DNA of 64,000 bases from Pseudomonas helleri (lineage in GTDB: Bacteria; Pseudomonadota; Gammaproteobacteria; Pseudomonadales; Pseudomonadaceae): contig NZ_JYLD01000006.1 of the NCBI RefSeq assembly GCF_001043025.1, positions 62,001-126,000 on the forward strand. Reading direction: 5' to 3'. The position numbers were made by a program, and so were the translations under genes. Shown in pieces: positions 42,506-50,940 of this stretch (its first letter is position 1; each line of letters opens with the position of its first letter). The notes beneath the pieces are model-generated. The model saw only the letters and a list, made by a program, of their open reading frames with translations. It did no database searches and was not told the DNA's origin.

Positions 42506-43936
42506 TTAACCTTGCCAGCCTCCGCCCAGCGCGCCATACAGGTCGACCAGCGACAGTGAAACTTGGGCGGTGCTGTCGACCAGCGCCGCCTGGTTGGCCA
42601 GCAGTGCGTTTTGCACGGTCAGCACGTTAAGAAAGTCCACCGTGCCTTGGGTGTACTGTTGGTGAACGCTGTCCAGTGCCCGCTGGTTGTGTGCGACAGC
42701 CTGCAGCAGGCTGTCTCGGCGGCGCTGGTTGGCCTGGTACGCCACCAGCGCGTCGTCCACTTCGTGCCAGGCACGCAGCACGGTTTTCTGAAAGCCAATA
42801 CCGGCTTCTTGCTGGCGGCCTTCCTGTAGTTGCAGCGCGCCTTTCAGGCGTCCACCCTCGAACAAGGGCACGCTCACCCCCGGGCCAAAGGCAAAGCTGC
42901 GCGAGCCCCAACTGCCCAGGTCCGACAGTTGCAACGCCTGAAACCCCATATTCCCGGACAAGGTAATGCGCGGGTAAAAGTCCGCCTCGGCGACGCCAAT
43001 GGCGGCCGTGGCTGCATGCAGTTGGGCCTGCGCGCGGCGAATGTCCGGACGTCGTTCTGCCAGTTCGCTGGGCAAGCCGATCGGTACGGTCGCGGCATAG
43101 GACGGTACGTTGGCAGGCGTGCTCAATTGCGCCTGCAAGGCTCTCGGTTCACGCGCCAGCAACAGGCTCAGGGCGTTGATCAATTGCGCGCTGTGCTGTT
43201 GCAAGGGTGCCAGACGCGCCTGGATTTCTGCGACTTGGGCGGCCGCTTCAGAGACTTCCAGATCCGTCGCCACGCCTTCCTTGAGTTGCAACCGGGTCAG
43301 TTCCAGGCTGCGTTGGGCGATGTGCAGGTTCTGCTCGACCACCGCCAGCCCTTGCTGGGTGCTGCGCAGTTCAATGTAATCCTGGGCGGTCTGCACGATC
43401 ACCAGCAGTTGCACGGCATGGCGGTCTTCTTCAGCCATTTGCACCGATGCATCTGCCACCTCCACCGAGCGCTTCACGCGGCCCCACAAATCGGCTTCCC
43501 AACTGATGCCGAGCCCGCCGTTCCACAGGTTAAACGCTTGCTTGCCCGCTTTACCCGACGGGTCGTTCAGGCCGCGCTGGCTGTTGCGACTGCGGCTGTA
43601 GCCCGCCGAACCGTCTACCGCCGGCAGCGTGTCGGCGGCGACCTGACGACGCATGGCCCGGCTTTGCTCAAGACGGCTGGCGGCCATTTGCAAGTCGAAG
43701 TTGCGCGTCTGGGCTTCACGTACCAACGCCGATAGCTGCGCGTCGCCAAAACTGTCCCACCAACGCATGTCCACCGGCGACTCAACCGTCCCGCTGTGCC
43801 CAGATTGGCTTGGCGTGTTCGCCCAATGCGCGGCCAACGGTGTCTCGGGCGTCCTGAAATCAGGGCCCATCACACAACCGCCAAGGCTCAGCAGGCTGTA
43901 ACAGGTGACGGCGCAGGTCATTATTTTGCTGTTCAT
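42506..43936 (-). CDS. RND/EmrAB-type outer-membrane efflux lipoprotein (NodT family)
   Basis: 476 residues. The lipobox LSLGGC gives a lipidated Cys after a signal peptide (about residue 21). Two OEP domains follow, with LGISWEADLWGRVKRSVEVADASVQMAEED, LSLLLAREPRAL, LPSELAERRPDIRRAQAQL and a repeat-like second half ending in ALVDSTAQVSLSLVDLYGALGGGW. It forms the TolC-like trimeric duct for the membrane-fusion protein and pump encoded just upstream. The start overlaps the HlyD gene by four bases. Confidence 0.93.
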   Translation of the reverse strand: MNSKIMTCAVTCYSLLSLGGCVMGPDFRTPETPLAAHWANTPSQSGHSGTVESPVDMRWWDSFGDAQLSALVREAQTRNFDLQMAASRLEQSRAMRRQVAADTLPAVDGSAGYSRSRNSQRGLNDPSGKAGKQAFNLWNGGLGISWEADLWGRVKRSVEVADASVQMAEEDRHAVQLLVIVQTAQDYIELRSTQQGLAVVEQNLHIAQRSLELTRLQLKEGVATDLEVSEAAAQVAEIQARLAPLQQHSAQLINALSLLLAREPRALQAQLSTPANVPSYAATVPIGLPSELAERRPDIRRAQAQLHAATAAIGVAEADFYPRITLSGNMGFQALQLSDLGSWGSRSFAFGPGVSVPLFEGGRLKGALQLQEGRQQEAGIGFQKTVLRAWHEVDDALVAYQANQRRRDSLLQAVAHNQRALDSVHQQYTQGTVDFLNVLTVQNALLANQAALVDSTAQVSLSLVDLYGALGGGWQG

Positions 43937-44997
43937 CGTGCGCTGACCTGCTGCCCGGAGGTGCTTGCGGTGTCGACAGATGCATCCACCGACATACCCA
44001 GACGCAGTTGCTGGATCAACGGCTGGTCTGAGTCCAAGGTGATTTTGACCGGAATGCGCTGAACCACCTTGGTGAAGTTGCCGGTGGCGTTATCCGGCGC
44101 GATGGCCGAGAACGTCACCCCCGTGGCCGGGGCAATACTGTCGACGGTGCCGTGCAGTTGCTCGCCGGGGAAGGTATCAACCGTGACCATCACCCGCTGC
44201 CCCGGGCTCATGTGCGTCAGTTGATGCTCAAGAAAGTTCGCCACCACGTAGGCCTTGGCCACCGGCACCACGGCGAGCAAGGTGTCGCCAGATTTGACGT
44301 AAGCACCTTTGCGCACGCTGCGGCGCCCGACCACGCCGTCAAACGGCGCCACCAACTGGGTGTACGACAACTCCAGTTCTGCCCGTGCCTGCAACGCTTG
44401 TGCATGCTGCACTGAGGCCTCAGCGGCAGTGTGTTGCGCGGCCAGCACTCTTGTTTGCTGGCGGGCGGCTTCCAGTGCCGCGCGGTGTTGCGCCAATTGT
44501 GCTCGGGCTGTCTGTGAACGGTTCTTCGCCTGCTGCGAGTTTTGCAGAGTGCCTGCACCCTGCCCGGCCAAGTGCTCATAGCGTTGTAATTCGTGCTCGG
44601 CGAACTCCACCTGGGCGAGGTCGGCATCGACCGTGGCCTTGGCCTCTTCGATCAGCGAACGCTGGCGCTCAAGCATCGCCTGAGCATTCATCTGCTGGGC
44701 CTGGGCTGTAGCCACCATGGCCTGGGCGGCCATCACGCTGGCTTGGTAATCCTGCGCATCGATGCGCGCCAGCAACTGCCCGGCTTTGACCGGCTGGTTA
44801 TCTTCCACCAGCACTTCATCAATAAACCCCGCGACTTTCGGCGCGATCAAGGTGAAGTCGGCACTCACATAAGCATCATTGGTACTTTGCTCCGGGCCGT
44901 TGGCAAACACCACGCGCCACAACCCGTACAGCACCGCCAGCGCCATTACCCCTGCACCCGCCATCAGCAAAGGCTTGCGCCCGTTTGTTGTACTCAT
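43933..44997 (-). CDS. HlyD/EmrA-type membrane fusion protein
   Basis: 354 residues: an N-terminal membrane helix (LLMAGAGVMALAVLYGLWRVVF), a biotinyl-lipoyl half (APKVAGFIDEVLVEDNQPVKAGQLLARID), a long coiled coil (about 75-195, rich in Ala/Gln/Glu), then the second lipoyl half (YTQLVAPFDGVVGRRSVRKGAYVKSGDTLLAVV) and a beta-barrel domain. It bridges the inner-membrane pump and the NodT duct. ATGA overlaps on both sides show a tight operon. Confidence 0.93.
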   Translation of the reverse strand: MSTTNGRKPLLMAGAGVMALAVLYGLWRVVFANGPEQSTNDAYVSADFTLIAPKVAGFIDEVLVEDNQPVKAGQLLARIDAQDYQASVMAAQAMVATAQAQQMNAQAMLERQRSLIEEAKATVDADLAQVEFAEHELQRYEHLAGQGAGTLQNSQQAKNRSQTARAQLAQHRAALEAARQQTRVLAAQHTAAEASVQHAQALQARAELELSYTQLVAPFDGVVGRRSVRKGAYVKSGDTLLAVVPVAKAYVVANFLEHQLTHMSPGQRVMVTVDTFPGEQLHGTVDSIAPATGVTFSAIAPDNATGNFTKVVQRIPVKITLDSDQPLIQQLRLGMSVDASVDTASTSGQQVSAR

Positions 44998-46541
44998 TTA
45001 ACTGCTCCCGCCACTGTGCCCGGCGGATAAATCCGCGTCGGGCCAAAAGGAATAATGACAACCAATAAAATCGCGACACCGGCCATGCACAGGTACAAAT
45101 CCGACGAGGTCAGCACCATCGCCTGCTGGTGCACCCGGTGCGCCAGATCGACACCAGCAGACACCAGCGGCGAGTTGCCCAGGCGATCGACCAGGCTCAT
45201 CGAGTGGAAGTGCTCACGATTGATTGTCAGCACTTGCAACACGCTGCCCGCCGCCACCGCCGAGAAGCCTTTAACCGTGTTGAACCAGGCCGAAGCGAAT
45301 GGTCCGTCAGCCGGATTGAGGCCACCCGTGGCCAGCATCAGCAAAGGGATCACCGCCATCGGCTGAGCGATGATTTGAATCGCCTGCAAGGCGTAAAAGT
45401 TCTCGCGGCTCCACACCGAGGTCACCTGCGAACCCAGTGCACAGGCCAACGCCAGCAAGCCCAGACCGATGGCCAGTACCCAGCGGCAATCAACCCGGCG
45501 CAGGTTGCACAGGGCGACCACCAGCGGCAGCGCAATCAATTGCGGCAAGGCCACCATCAGCATCACCGGCGCGGTTTCCAGCGGGCGATAGCCCTGAATC
45601 TCCGCCAGGTAGCTGGACGGGATCTTGATCACCGCCAACAGCACAAACAACACCCCGGCCAGGGTCAGCAAAGCGCTGGAGAGGTTGCGGTTCTTCAGTA
45701 ACTGCAATTTGAAGAACGGCAGCGGGTGCGACCATTCATTGATGAAAAACAGCACCAGCAAAGCCAGCCCGCCGACGATAAAGATCCGGATCATTTCGGA
45801 CTCGAACCAGTTCAGCCGCTGGCCAAGCTCAAGGCCCAGCACCAGCATGATCAAACCGGGCAAGCCGAGCATCAGCCCGCGCCAGTCAAACTGCTTGAAA
45901 CGCTCCAGGCGCAGCGGGTCTTGTGGCAAACCCCAGGCCACACAAGCCATGGCCAGCAGGCTGAGGGGAATGACTTGCCAGAACGCCCACTGCCAACCGG
46001 CGTATTCCACCCACCAGGCCGACAACGGCGTACCAAAGCTGGGGCCAAAGGTGGCGGTCAGCGCATAACTGCCCAGCCCGTACAAGCGGATGTTCGGCGG
46101 CAAAAAACGCAACGCCACCGACATCAACATGGGCGGCAACGCGCCCCCGGCAAACCCTTGCAAGGTCCGCAGCAACATCAACACAGAAACGTTGGGGGCG
46201 AAGGGGCACAAGATGCCCAGCAGCAAAAACGCGCCGATCGCACACAAGGTGAAGCGGCGCAGCGAGAACGTCGCCGCACACCACGGCGCGAAGGCCATGG
46301 CACTGATCGACGTGGCCGAATACACCGCCAGCAACCAGGTGCTTTCGTCATAACCGATGCCCATGGCGCCGCGTATGTCCGGCATCGCCACTTTGGTCAC
46401 GTTCTCGTTAAAACCCGAGACCAACACCGCTAGCAGTACCCCCACCAACCCGGTAAAAATCCGCAGGCCAAACGCGGCACTGGCCGGTGGCGCTGCAACG
46501 GGCGGCGCGACGCTGACCGAGCCTGCGGCCAGCGAGGTCAC
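44994..46541 (-). CDS. EmrB-type MFS efflux pump (DHA2 family)
   Basis: 515 residues, 14 helices. The N-terminal core begins at FGLRIFTGLVGVLLAVLVSGFNENVTKVAMPDI. A motif-C-like ALTATFGPSFGTPLSAWWVEYAGWQWAFW segment lies in helix 5. The start is uncertain. The GTG at 46541 is preferred because GGGAG lies seven bases upstream; the frame can also start at a TTG (46562). No ATG is available in frame before the first helix. With HlyD and NodT it forms a three-part drug or organic-anion exporter. TAGCTAACT-like motifs lie in the promoter (46591-46669). Confidence 0.9.
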   Translation of the reverse strand: MTSLAAGSVSVAPPVAAPPASAAFGLRIFTGLVGVLLAVLVSGFNENVTKVAMPDIRGAMGIGYDESTWLLAVYSATSISAMAFAPWCAATFSLRRFTLCAIGAFLLLGILCPFAPNVSVLMLLRTLQGFAGGALPPMLMSVALRFLPPNIRLYGLGSYALTATFGPSFGTPLSAWWVEYAGWQWAFWQVIPLSLLAMACVAWGLPQDPLRLERFKQFDWRGLMLGLPGLIMLVLGLELGQRLNWFESEMIRIFIVGGLALLVLFFINEWSHPLPFFKLQLLKNRNLSSALLTLAGVLFVLLAVIKIPSSYLAEIQGYRPLETAPVMLMVALPQLIALPLVVALCNLRRVDCRWVLAIGLGLLALACALGSQVTSVWSRENFYALQAIQIIAQPMAVIPLLMLATGGLNPADGPFASAWFNTVKGFSAVAAGSVLQVLTINREHFHSMSLVDRLGNSPLVSAGVDLAHRVHQQAMVLTSSDLYLCMAGVAILLVVIIPFGPTRIYPPGTVAGAVK

Positions 46542-46590
46542 CGCCAGGCTCCCGGCGCCCAATCACGCCCACACTTAAAACGCCAATACA

Positions 46591-46669
46591 TGGCTAACTC
46601 CGTCTTCTAACTAGATGACAAAAAGTTTAACCAAGCGGCAATGCTATAAAAATTGATAAATAGCTAACT
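46591..46669. promoter_or_regulatory. Repeated GCTAACT/TAGCTAACT motifs in the emr operon promoter
   Basis: GCTAACT at 46593-46599, CTAACTAG at 46607-46614 and TAGCTAACT at 46661-46669 all lie between the LysR stop and the pump start. The same word recurs in the LysR gene's own upstream region (47724-47739). This is the expected distribution of one regulator's operators. Confidence 0.5.
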
Positions 46670-46696
46670 GTGGAGTGCGCCAGACGCAATCCACAA

Positions 46697-47605
46697 TCAG
46701 ACAGTAGCGTTATCGCAGAAGGTTTTGAGGGTGCGACGCAACCAGCGATGGGCGTGGTCATTGTCCAGACGCGGATGCCAGGCCTGGCTGATTTCGACAG
46801 GCTGCAGGGTGATGGGCAACTCAAACTGGCGCAGCTTCAAGCCCATGGGTTCAAGGGTTTTAACTAGCATCTTCGGCATGAGCGGCAAAATCAGGTCGGA
46901 AGCTGCGAGGGCAAAGATCGCGGAATAAAAAGTCGGCGTGGTAAAGGACACGCGCCGTTCAAGGCCCATCTCGGCCAGCATCGAATCGATCGGCCCACGA
47001 GGAACACCTCGGCGGGACACGCTGATGTGGTCAAACTGGACAAAGCGTTGCACGGTGAGCGGCTGGTCAAAAATGGGGTGACCTTCGCGGGCCAGCCCCA
47101 CAAACGGACAGGTAAACAGGCGCTGGACCTTGATGTCCGCAGAAAATTTGTTCGTGGCGCAGATGGTCAAATCGATGCGCCCCTCGTTCAGCGCCTGATC
47201 GTCGGTAAATCCTTCGGGCACAACCCGCAAGGTCGCCTTGGGCATTTCCTGGGCCATGCGCTGGCGCAACGCTTCGCCGTACACACCGAAAAACACATCG
47301 TTGGAGCGAATGCTGAACGTGCGCTCCAGCGTGCGCAAATCGCTGTCCTGGCTTTGGGTGAACACCCCGTGCGCCAGCTCCACCACGCCGCGTACCTGCT
47401 CGCGCAACTCCAGCGCTCTGGGGGTTGGCACCAGCCCGCGCCCGGAACGCACCAGAATCGGGTCATTTAACACTTCGCGGATACGCGTCAGGGTGCGGCT
47501 CATGGCCGGAGCACTGAGGTTCATGCGTCGGGCAGCGCCCGCCACAGAGCCCTCTTCGAGCAAGATATTGAGGGCAACCAGCAGATTCAAGTCAGGTATT
47601 TGCAT
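46697..47605 (-). CDS. LysR-family transcriptional regulator (NodD/MexT-like branch)
   Basis: 302 residues. HTH: LNLLVALNILLEEGSVAGAARRMNLSAPAMSRTLTRIREVLNDP, then LVRSGRGLVPTPRALEL. The effector domain has RTFSIRSNDVFFGVYGEAL and DLTICATNKFSADI, characteristic of the NodD-like branch. It lies just upstream of the efflux operon in the same direction rather than divergently. Shared TAGCTAACT motifs in front of both transcription units suggest it controls both. Such regulators in Pseudomonas often activate efflux operons. Confidence 0.9.
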   Translation of the reverse strand: MQIPDLNLLVALNILLEEGSVAGAARRMNLSAPAMSRTLTRIREVLNDPILVRSGRGLVPTPRALELREQVRGVVELAHGVFTQSQDSDLRTLERTFSIRSNDVFFGVYGEALRQRMAQEMPKATLRVVPEGFTDDQALNEGRIDLTICATNKFSADIKVQRLFTCPFVGLAREGHPIFDQPLTVQRFVQFDHISVSRRGVPRGPIDSMLAEMGLERRVSFTTPTFYSAIFALAASDLILPLMPKMLVKTLEPMGLKLRQFELPITLQPVEISQAWHPRLDNDHAHRWLRRTLKTFCDNATV

Positions 47606-47723
47606 GGCCGCAAGGTTAGCGTTTAAGGCCCGCAGAGGCCAGATGCATCAAACAGCATCGCCCATTAGAGAAGGCAAACGGCGCACCATTATTGCGCAGA
47701 AGGTAAAACTGTATCCCAGCTCC

Positions 47724-47739
47724 TTAGCTAGCTAACTAA
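47724..47739. promoter_or_regulatory. Palindromic TAGCTAAC-type operator upstream of LysR gene
   Basis: TTAGCTAGCTAA (47724-47735) is a perfect 12-base palindrome, extended by CTAA. It lies 119 bases before the LysR start and just upstream of the candidate sRNA, and shares TAGCTAACT with the efflux-operon promoter. Confidence 0.5.
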
Positions 47740-47744
47740 ACCCC

Positions 47745-47844
47745 GGACAGGTAAATTGCCCGCCGTCAGGTTGATGCCTGACGCTCTCTTTGGTTGAGAA
47801 TCTTGGCCATTACCGGATCCCCATGAGGGTAATGGCCCTTTTTT
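47745..47844 (+). ncRNA. Candidate small RNA with strong intrinsic terminator
   Basis: About 100 bases between the LysR gene and the SDR gene contain no reading frame but hold two hairpins. Hairpin 1 is CGTCAGG-TTGATG-CCTGACG (47764-47783). Hairpin 2 is a perfect ten-base stem GGCCATTACC / GGTAATGGCC (47805-47837) with a 13-base loop, followed by six Ts (47839-47844). An unpaired CTCTCTTTGGTTGAGAATCTT lies between. The T-run is only on the plus strand. No adjacent plus-strand gene ends here, so it is not simply a gene terminator. The 5' end is a guess; a weak CTAACT -10-like word lies at 47732-47737. Confidence 0.5.
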
Positions 47845-47883
47845 CTCGCTGCTTGACGCCCTCGTCTTGTCTGTGACGACACA

Positions 47884-47927
47884 GCTGTAGGAGCGAGCTT
47901 GCCTCGCGATCTCTTGACCTTGATCTG
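47884..47927. repeat. Single REP arm
   Basis: CTGTAGGAGCGAGCTTGCCTCGCGATC followed by TCTTGACCTTGATCTGG, with no opposite arm. It lies between the candidate sRNA and the SDR gene. Confidence 0.75.
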
Positions 47928-48000
47928 GCCAACAGCTGCTGCGTACCCATCATCAGGTCTATGATGCTCACTCGTTTAACCCACTGACAGGAACCCTGGC

Positions 48001-48786
48001 ATGAATCTCAATCTGCGTGGAAAACTTGTGGTCATTACCGGCGGCAGCAAGGGCATCGGCCTGGCCTGCGCTCGCGCATTCGGCCAGGAACAGGCTCGTG
48101 TGGTGATCGTGTCGCGAACCCTTGAGAACATCGAAGCTGCGCTCAAAACCCTGGAGCAGGACGGGATCAAGGCAAGCGGTTTTGCCGCCCACCTGTCGGT
48201 CTACGAAAATGCAGTGCAGGTGATCGCCGATATCGAAGCGCAGCATGGCCCTGTCGACATCCTGATCAACAGCGCCGGAGCGGCCAAACGCTATGACCCG
48301 CAAGACCTCGACGGCCAGGCGCTGCGCGCGGGCATGGAGGACAAATACTATCCGGTGATCAATAGCCAGCAAGCCGTACTGGTGGGCATGCGCGCCCGCG
48401 GTCAGGGCGTAATCGTCAATATCATCGGTTCGGGCGGCAAGGTGCCGACCAGCACTCACCTGTCCGGCGGGGCCGCCAACGCCGCATTAATGCTGGCCAC
48501 CGTCGGCGCCGCCGAACACTACGCGGCGCAGGGCATCCGGATCAATGCGATCAACCCCGGCTATACCCTCACCGGCCGGGTCGAACAATCGGTGGCCGTG
48601 GAAGCCAAGCGCTTGAATATTTCCCCCGAAGAAGCGTTGGCGCGTGGCGTGGCCAGCGTGCCGCTGGGGCGTTACGGGAAACCTGAGGAAGTGGCCGACG
48701 CGGCGCTGTTTCTCGCCAGCGACCGGGCCAGTTACATCGTCGGCGCGATCCTGCCGGTGAACGGCGGGCGCAATCCGGTTATCTGA
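48001..48786 (+). CDS. Short-chain dehydrogenase/reductase-family protein lacking the YxxxK pair
   Basis: 261 residues. The Rossmann motif TGGSKGIG (13-20) and NSAG (90-93) are intact, and a SDR C-terminus (NPGYTLTGRV, GKPEEVADAALFLASDRASYIVG) follows. At the catalytic site the serine is present (IIGSGG, S144), but where Tyr and Lys are expected 13 and 17 residues later the sequence is STHLSGGAANAAL, with Gly and Ala instead. I recall a group of SDRs with a THLxGGAANAALML block, so this is probably a conserved variant rather than decay. Function unknown; it may bind a nucleotide without classic redox chemistry, or use other residues. Confidence 0.85.
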   Translation: MNLNLRGKLVVITGGSKGIGLACARAFGQEQARVVIVSRTLENIEAALKTLEQDGIKASGFAAHLSVYENAVQVIADIEAQHGPVDILINSAGAAKRYDPQDLDGQALRAGMEDKYYPVINSQQAVLVGMRARGQGVIVNIIGSGGKVPTSTHLSGGAANAALMLATVGAAEHYAAQGIRINAINPGYTLTGRVEQSVAVEAKRLNISPEEALARGVASVPLGRYGKPEEVADAALFLASDRASYIVGAILPVNGGRNPVI

Positions 48787-48803
48787 ACCTCTGCACCAAA
48801 CGC

Positions 48804-48829
48804 AATGCGGCCTGCTGGCAGGCCGCATT
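48804..48829. terminator. Hairpin between convergent SDR and binding-protein genes
   Basis: AATGCGGCCTGC-TG-GCAGGCCGCATT, a long GC-rich perfect hairpin 18 bases after the SDR stop and 13 before the end of the convergent gene. There is no clear T-run, but the position and stem suggest a bidirectional terminator. Confidence 0.55.
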
Positions 48830-48841
48830 CATTCGCCGCGG

Positions 48842-49876
48842 TTACTTGGTTTTGGCGACCCATGAATTGAAGCGCTGTTCCAGTTCTTCGCCATGGTTGA
48901 CCCAGAACTCGTTATTGATCGGCATGGCCTGGGACAGGTTATCCGGCGCGGTATTGAGCCGTGCTGCCAGGGCCGGGTCCAACAATGCTGCGGTGTTCAG
49001 GTTGACCGAGCCGTAGCCCAACTCTTTGGTATGGATCTTCTGGTTTTCCGGCTTGAGGGTGAAGGCAATAAAGTCTTCAGCCACGTCCTTGTTTTTGCTG
49101 CCAGTCGGGATCGCCCACGAGTCGATGGCGTAGATGCTGCCATTCCAGACCACCTTGAGGTTGGCCCCGGATTGTTGAGCGGCGAATACCCGGCCATTAA
49201 AGGCAGTGGTCATGACCACGTCACCGCTGGCCAGAAACTGCATCGGTTGCGCACCGGCTTCCCACCACTGGATATCGGACTTGATCTCATCGAGCTTGCG
49301 GAATGCGCGATCGACGCCTTCCTTGGTCGACAGCTGTTTATAGATGTCGGCGTACGGTACGCCGTCGGCCATCAACGCTACTTCAAGCGAGTACTTGGCG
49401 CCTTTGCGCAGGCTGCGCTTGCCAGGAAATTTGCGGGTGTCCCAAAAATCGGCCCAGCCGGTCGGCGCGCTGCTGACTTTGTCACCGTTGTAGGCCATGG
49501 CCATCGACCACACCAGCACACCGGCGCCGCACTCTGACAGCGTGCCGGGCACGTAGTCCGCCGGGTTGCCCAGCTTGCTCTGATCGAGGGGTTCAAACAG
49601 GCCTTCTTCGCAACCGCGAATCAGCTCCGGCGCTTCGACCTGCACGACGTCCCAGTTAACGCTCTTGGTGTCGACCATGGCCTTGATCCGGCCCATCTCG
49701 CCGTTGTACTCACCCGCGATCACTTTGTTGCCACTGGCGTTGGCGAAGGGTTTGTAGAACGCGTCGGTCTGCACGTCCTTGCTGGCACCACCAAACGAAA
49801 TCACGGTAATTTCGTTAGCCATCGCATTGGCCGAAATAGCCGCGATAAGCAAGGCTCCGATTGCTGTCTTTTTCAT
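48842..49876 (-). CDS. ABC-type periplasmic binding protein, spermidine/putrescine (PotD) type
   Basis: 344 residues. Signal peptide (KKTAIGALLIAAISANAMA), then the family-1 solute-binding fold opening ITVISFGGASKDVQTDAFYKPFANASG, YNGEMGRIKAMVDT, NWDVVQVEAPELIRGCEEGLFEPLD, and TGWADFWDTRKFPGKRSLR, as in PotD/YdcS-like proteins. It would bind a polyamine or a related compound in the periplasm. No permease or ATPase gene lies next to it in the window, so it is an orphan. It follows the class II aldolase gene by 143 bases on the same strand and may be cotranscribed. Confidence 0.88.
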   Translation of the reverse strand: MKKTAIGALLIAAISANAMANEITVISFGGASKDVQTDAFYKPFANASGNKVIAGEYNGEMGRIKAMVDTKSVNWDVVQVEAPELIRGCEEGLFEPLDQSKLGNPADYVPGTLSECGAGVLVWSMAMAYNGDKVSSAPTGWADFWDTRKFPGKRSLRKGAKYSLEVALMADGVPYADIYKQLSTKEGVDRAFRKLDEIKSDIQWWEAGAQPMQFLASGDVVMTTAFNGRVFAAQQSGANLKVVWNGSIYAIDSWAIPTGSKNKDVAEDFIAFTLKPENQKIHTKELGYGSVNLNTAALLDPALAARLNTAPDNLSQAMPINNEFWVNHGEELEQRFNSWVAKTK

Positions 49877-50019
49877 ATCTACCTCTAGGATTAATTGTTA
49901 TGGCAGAGTTGAATCACGCTTGGCAGCGCTCACTGAGCGAGCGCCCAGCTTCGCACATCTGGCTCTGGGGCCAGTCGAGTGTTGAGTCAGGCCGGTGACG
50001 ACCTGACCGCTGCTGTCCC

Positions 50020-50793
50020 TCAGCTTTGGTAATCTCCTTGATCTTTGGAAATCAAACGCAGCACAGACGACCAGGCCAGTTGATGCAGGTTGTGCTCGAT
50101 CTCGTCATCGGACTGTTGAGCGGTCAGCTCACACACGGCCTCGGAGGGGAACCGCAACGTCGCCCCGCCCGCCTGCGCTTGAACCTGGGCCTGACACGCG
50201 CGCTCCAGGAAGTAAATCTGATTGAACGCCTCGGCAATCGAGCGGCCGGTGGCGAGCAAACCGTGGTTACGCAAAATCATCACCATGTGCGGGCCGAGGT
50301 CGCGCACCAGGCGTTGGCGCTCATCCGGGTTTAGAGCAATACCCTCGTAATCGTGGTAACCCAGACGCCGGTAGAACTTCAGCGCGTGCTGGCTGATCGG
50401 CAACAAGCCGTCTTCTTGCGCGGACACCGCGATGCCCGCCGAGGTGTGGGTATGCACGATGCAACTGATGTCATGGCGCGCAGCATGAATCGCTGAATGG
50501 ATGTTGAAACCCGCACGGTTGATGCTGTCAGGGCCGTGATGGGCATCGACGGTATTGCCGTCGTAGTCGATCTTGACCAGATCGGACGCGCGCATTTCAT
50601 GGAACAAAACCCCGTAGCGGTTGATCAGAAAGTGCCCTTCCTCACCCGGCACCCGAGCCGAAATGTGCGTGTCGATCAGATCGGTCATTCGAAAATGTGC
50701 CACCAGCCGGTACAGTGCTGCCAGGTCGCAACGGGTTTTCCACTCGTCATCGGAAATCAGGCTGCGGTCGAATTGAAAAGGCGTGTCGTGCAT
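50020..50793 (-). CDS. Class II aldolase/adducin-family protein
   Basis: 257 residues. Metal-site motifs: THISARVPG, a zinc-binding HTHTSAGIAVS pair, and the third histidine in MILRNHGLLATGRS. FHEMRASDLVKID, SINRAGFNIHSAIHAAR and YEGIALNPDERQRLV complete the family core. Members include fuculose- and ribulose-phosphate aldolases and decarboxylases; the substrate is unknown. ATG 50793 has AAGGA six bases upstream; an in-frame start at 50859 overlaps the divergent regulator's leader. The divergent MocR gene is its probable regulator. Confidence 0.88.
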   Translation of the reverse strand: MHDTPFQFDRSLISDDEWKTRCDLAALYRLVAHFRMTDLIDTHISARVPGEEGHFLINRYGVLFHEMRASDLVKIDYDGNTVDAHHGPDSINRAGFNIHSAIHAARHDISCIVHTHTSAGIAVSAQEDGLLPISQHALKFYRRLGYHDYEGIALNPDERQRLVRDLGPHMVMILRNHGLLATGRSIAEAFNQIYFLERACQAQVQAQAGGATLRFPSEAVCELTAQQSDDEIEHNLHQLAWSSVLRLISKDQGDYQS

Positions 50794-50940
50794 CGCGGGT
50801 CCTTGTTCGATTGAGGTGGCAATGGCATAAGCTTGCCCCCGCACGCCACCGGCGACCATGCACAGAAATCCTGCTGCCGGCGCATTACTGTTATGGTCTT
50901 TTTACCGGTACACACACCGCAGCCCTTCGAGCCTGGACGG

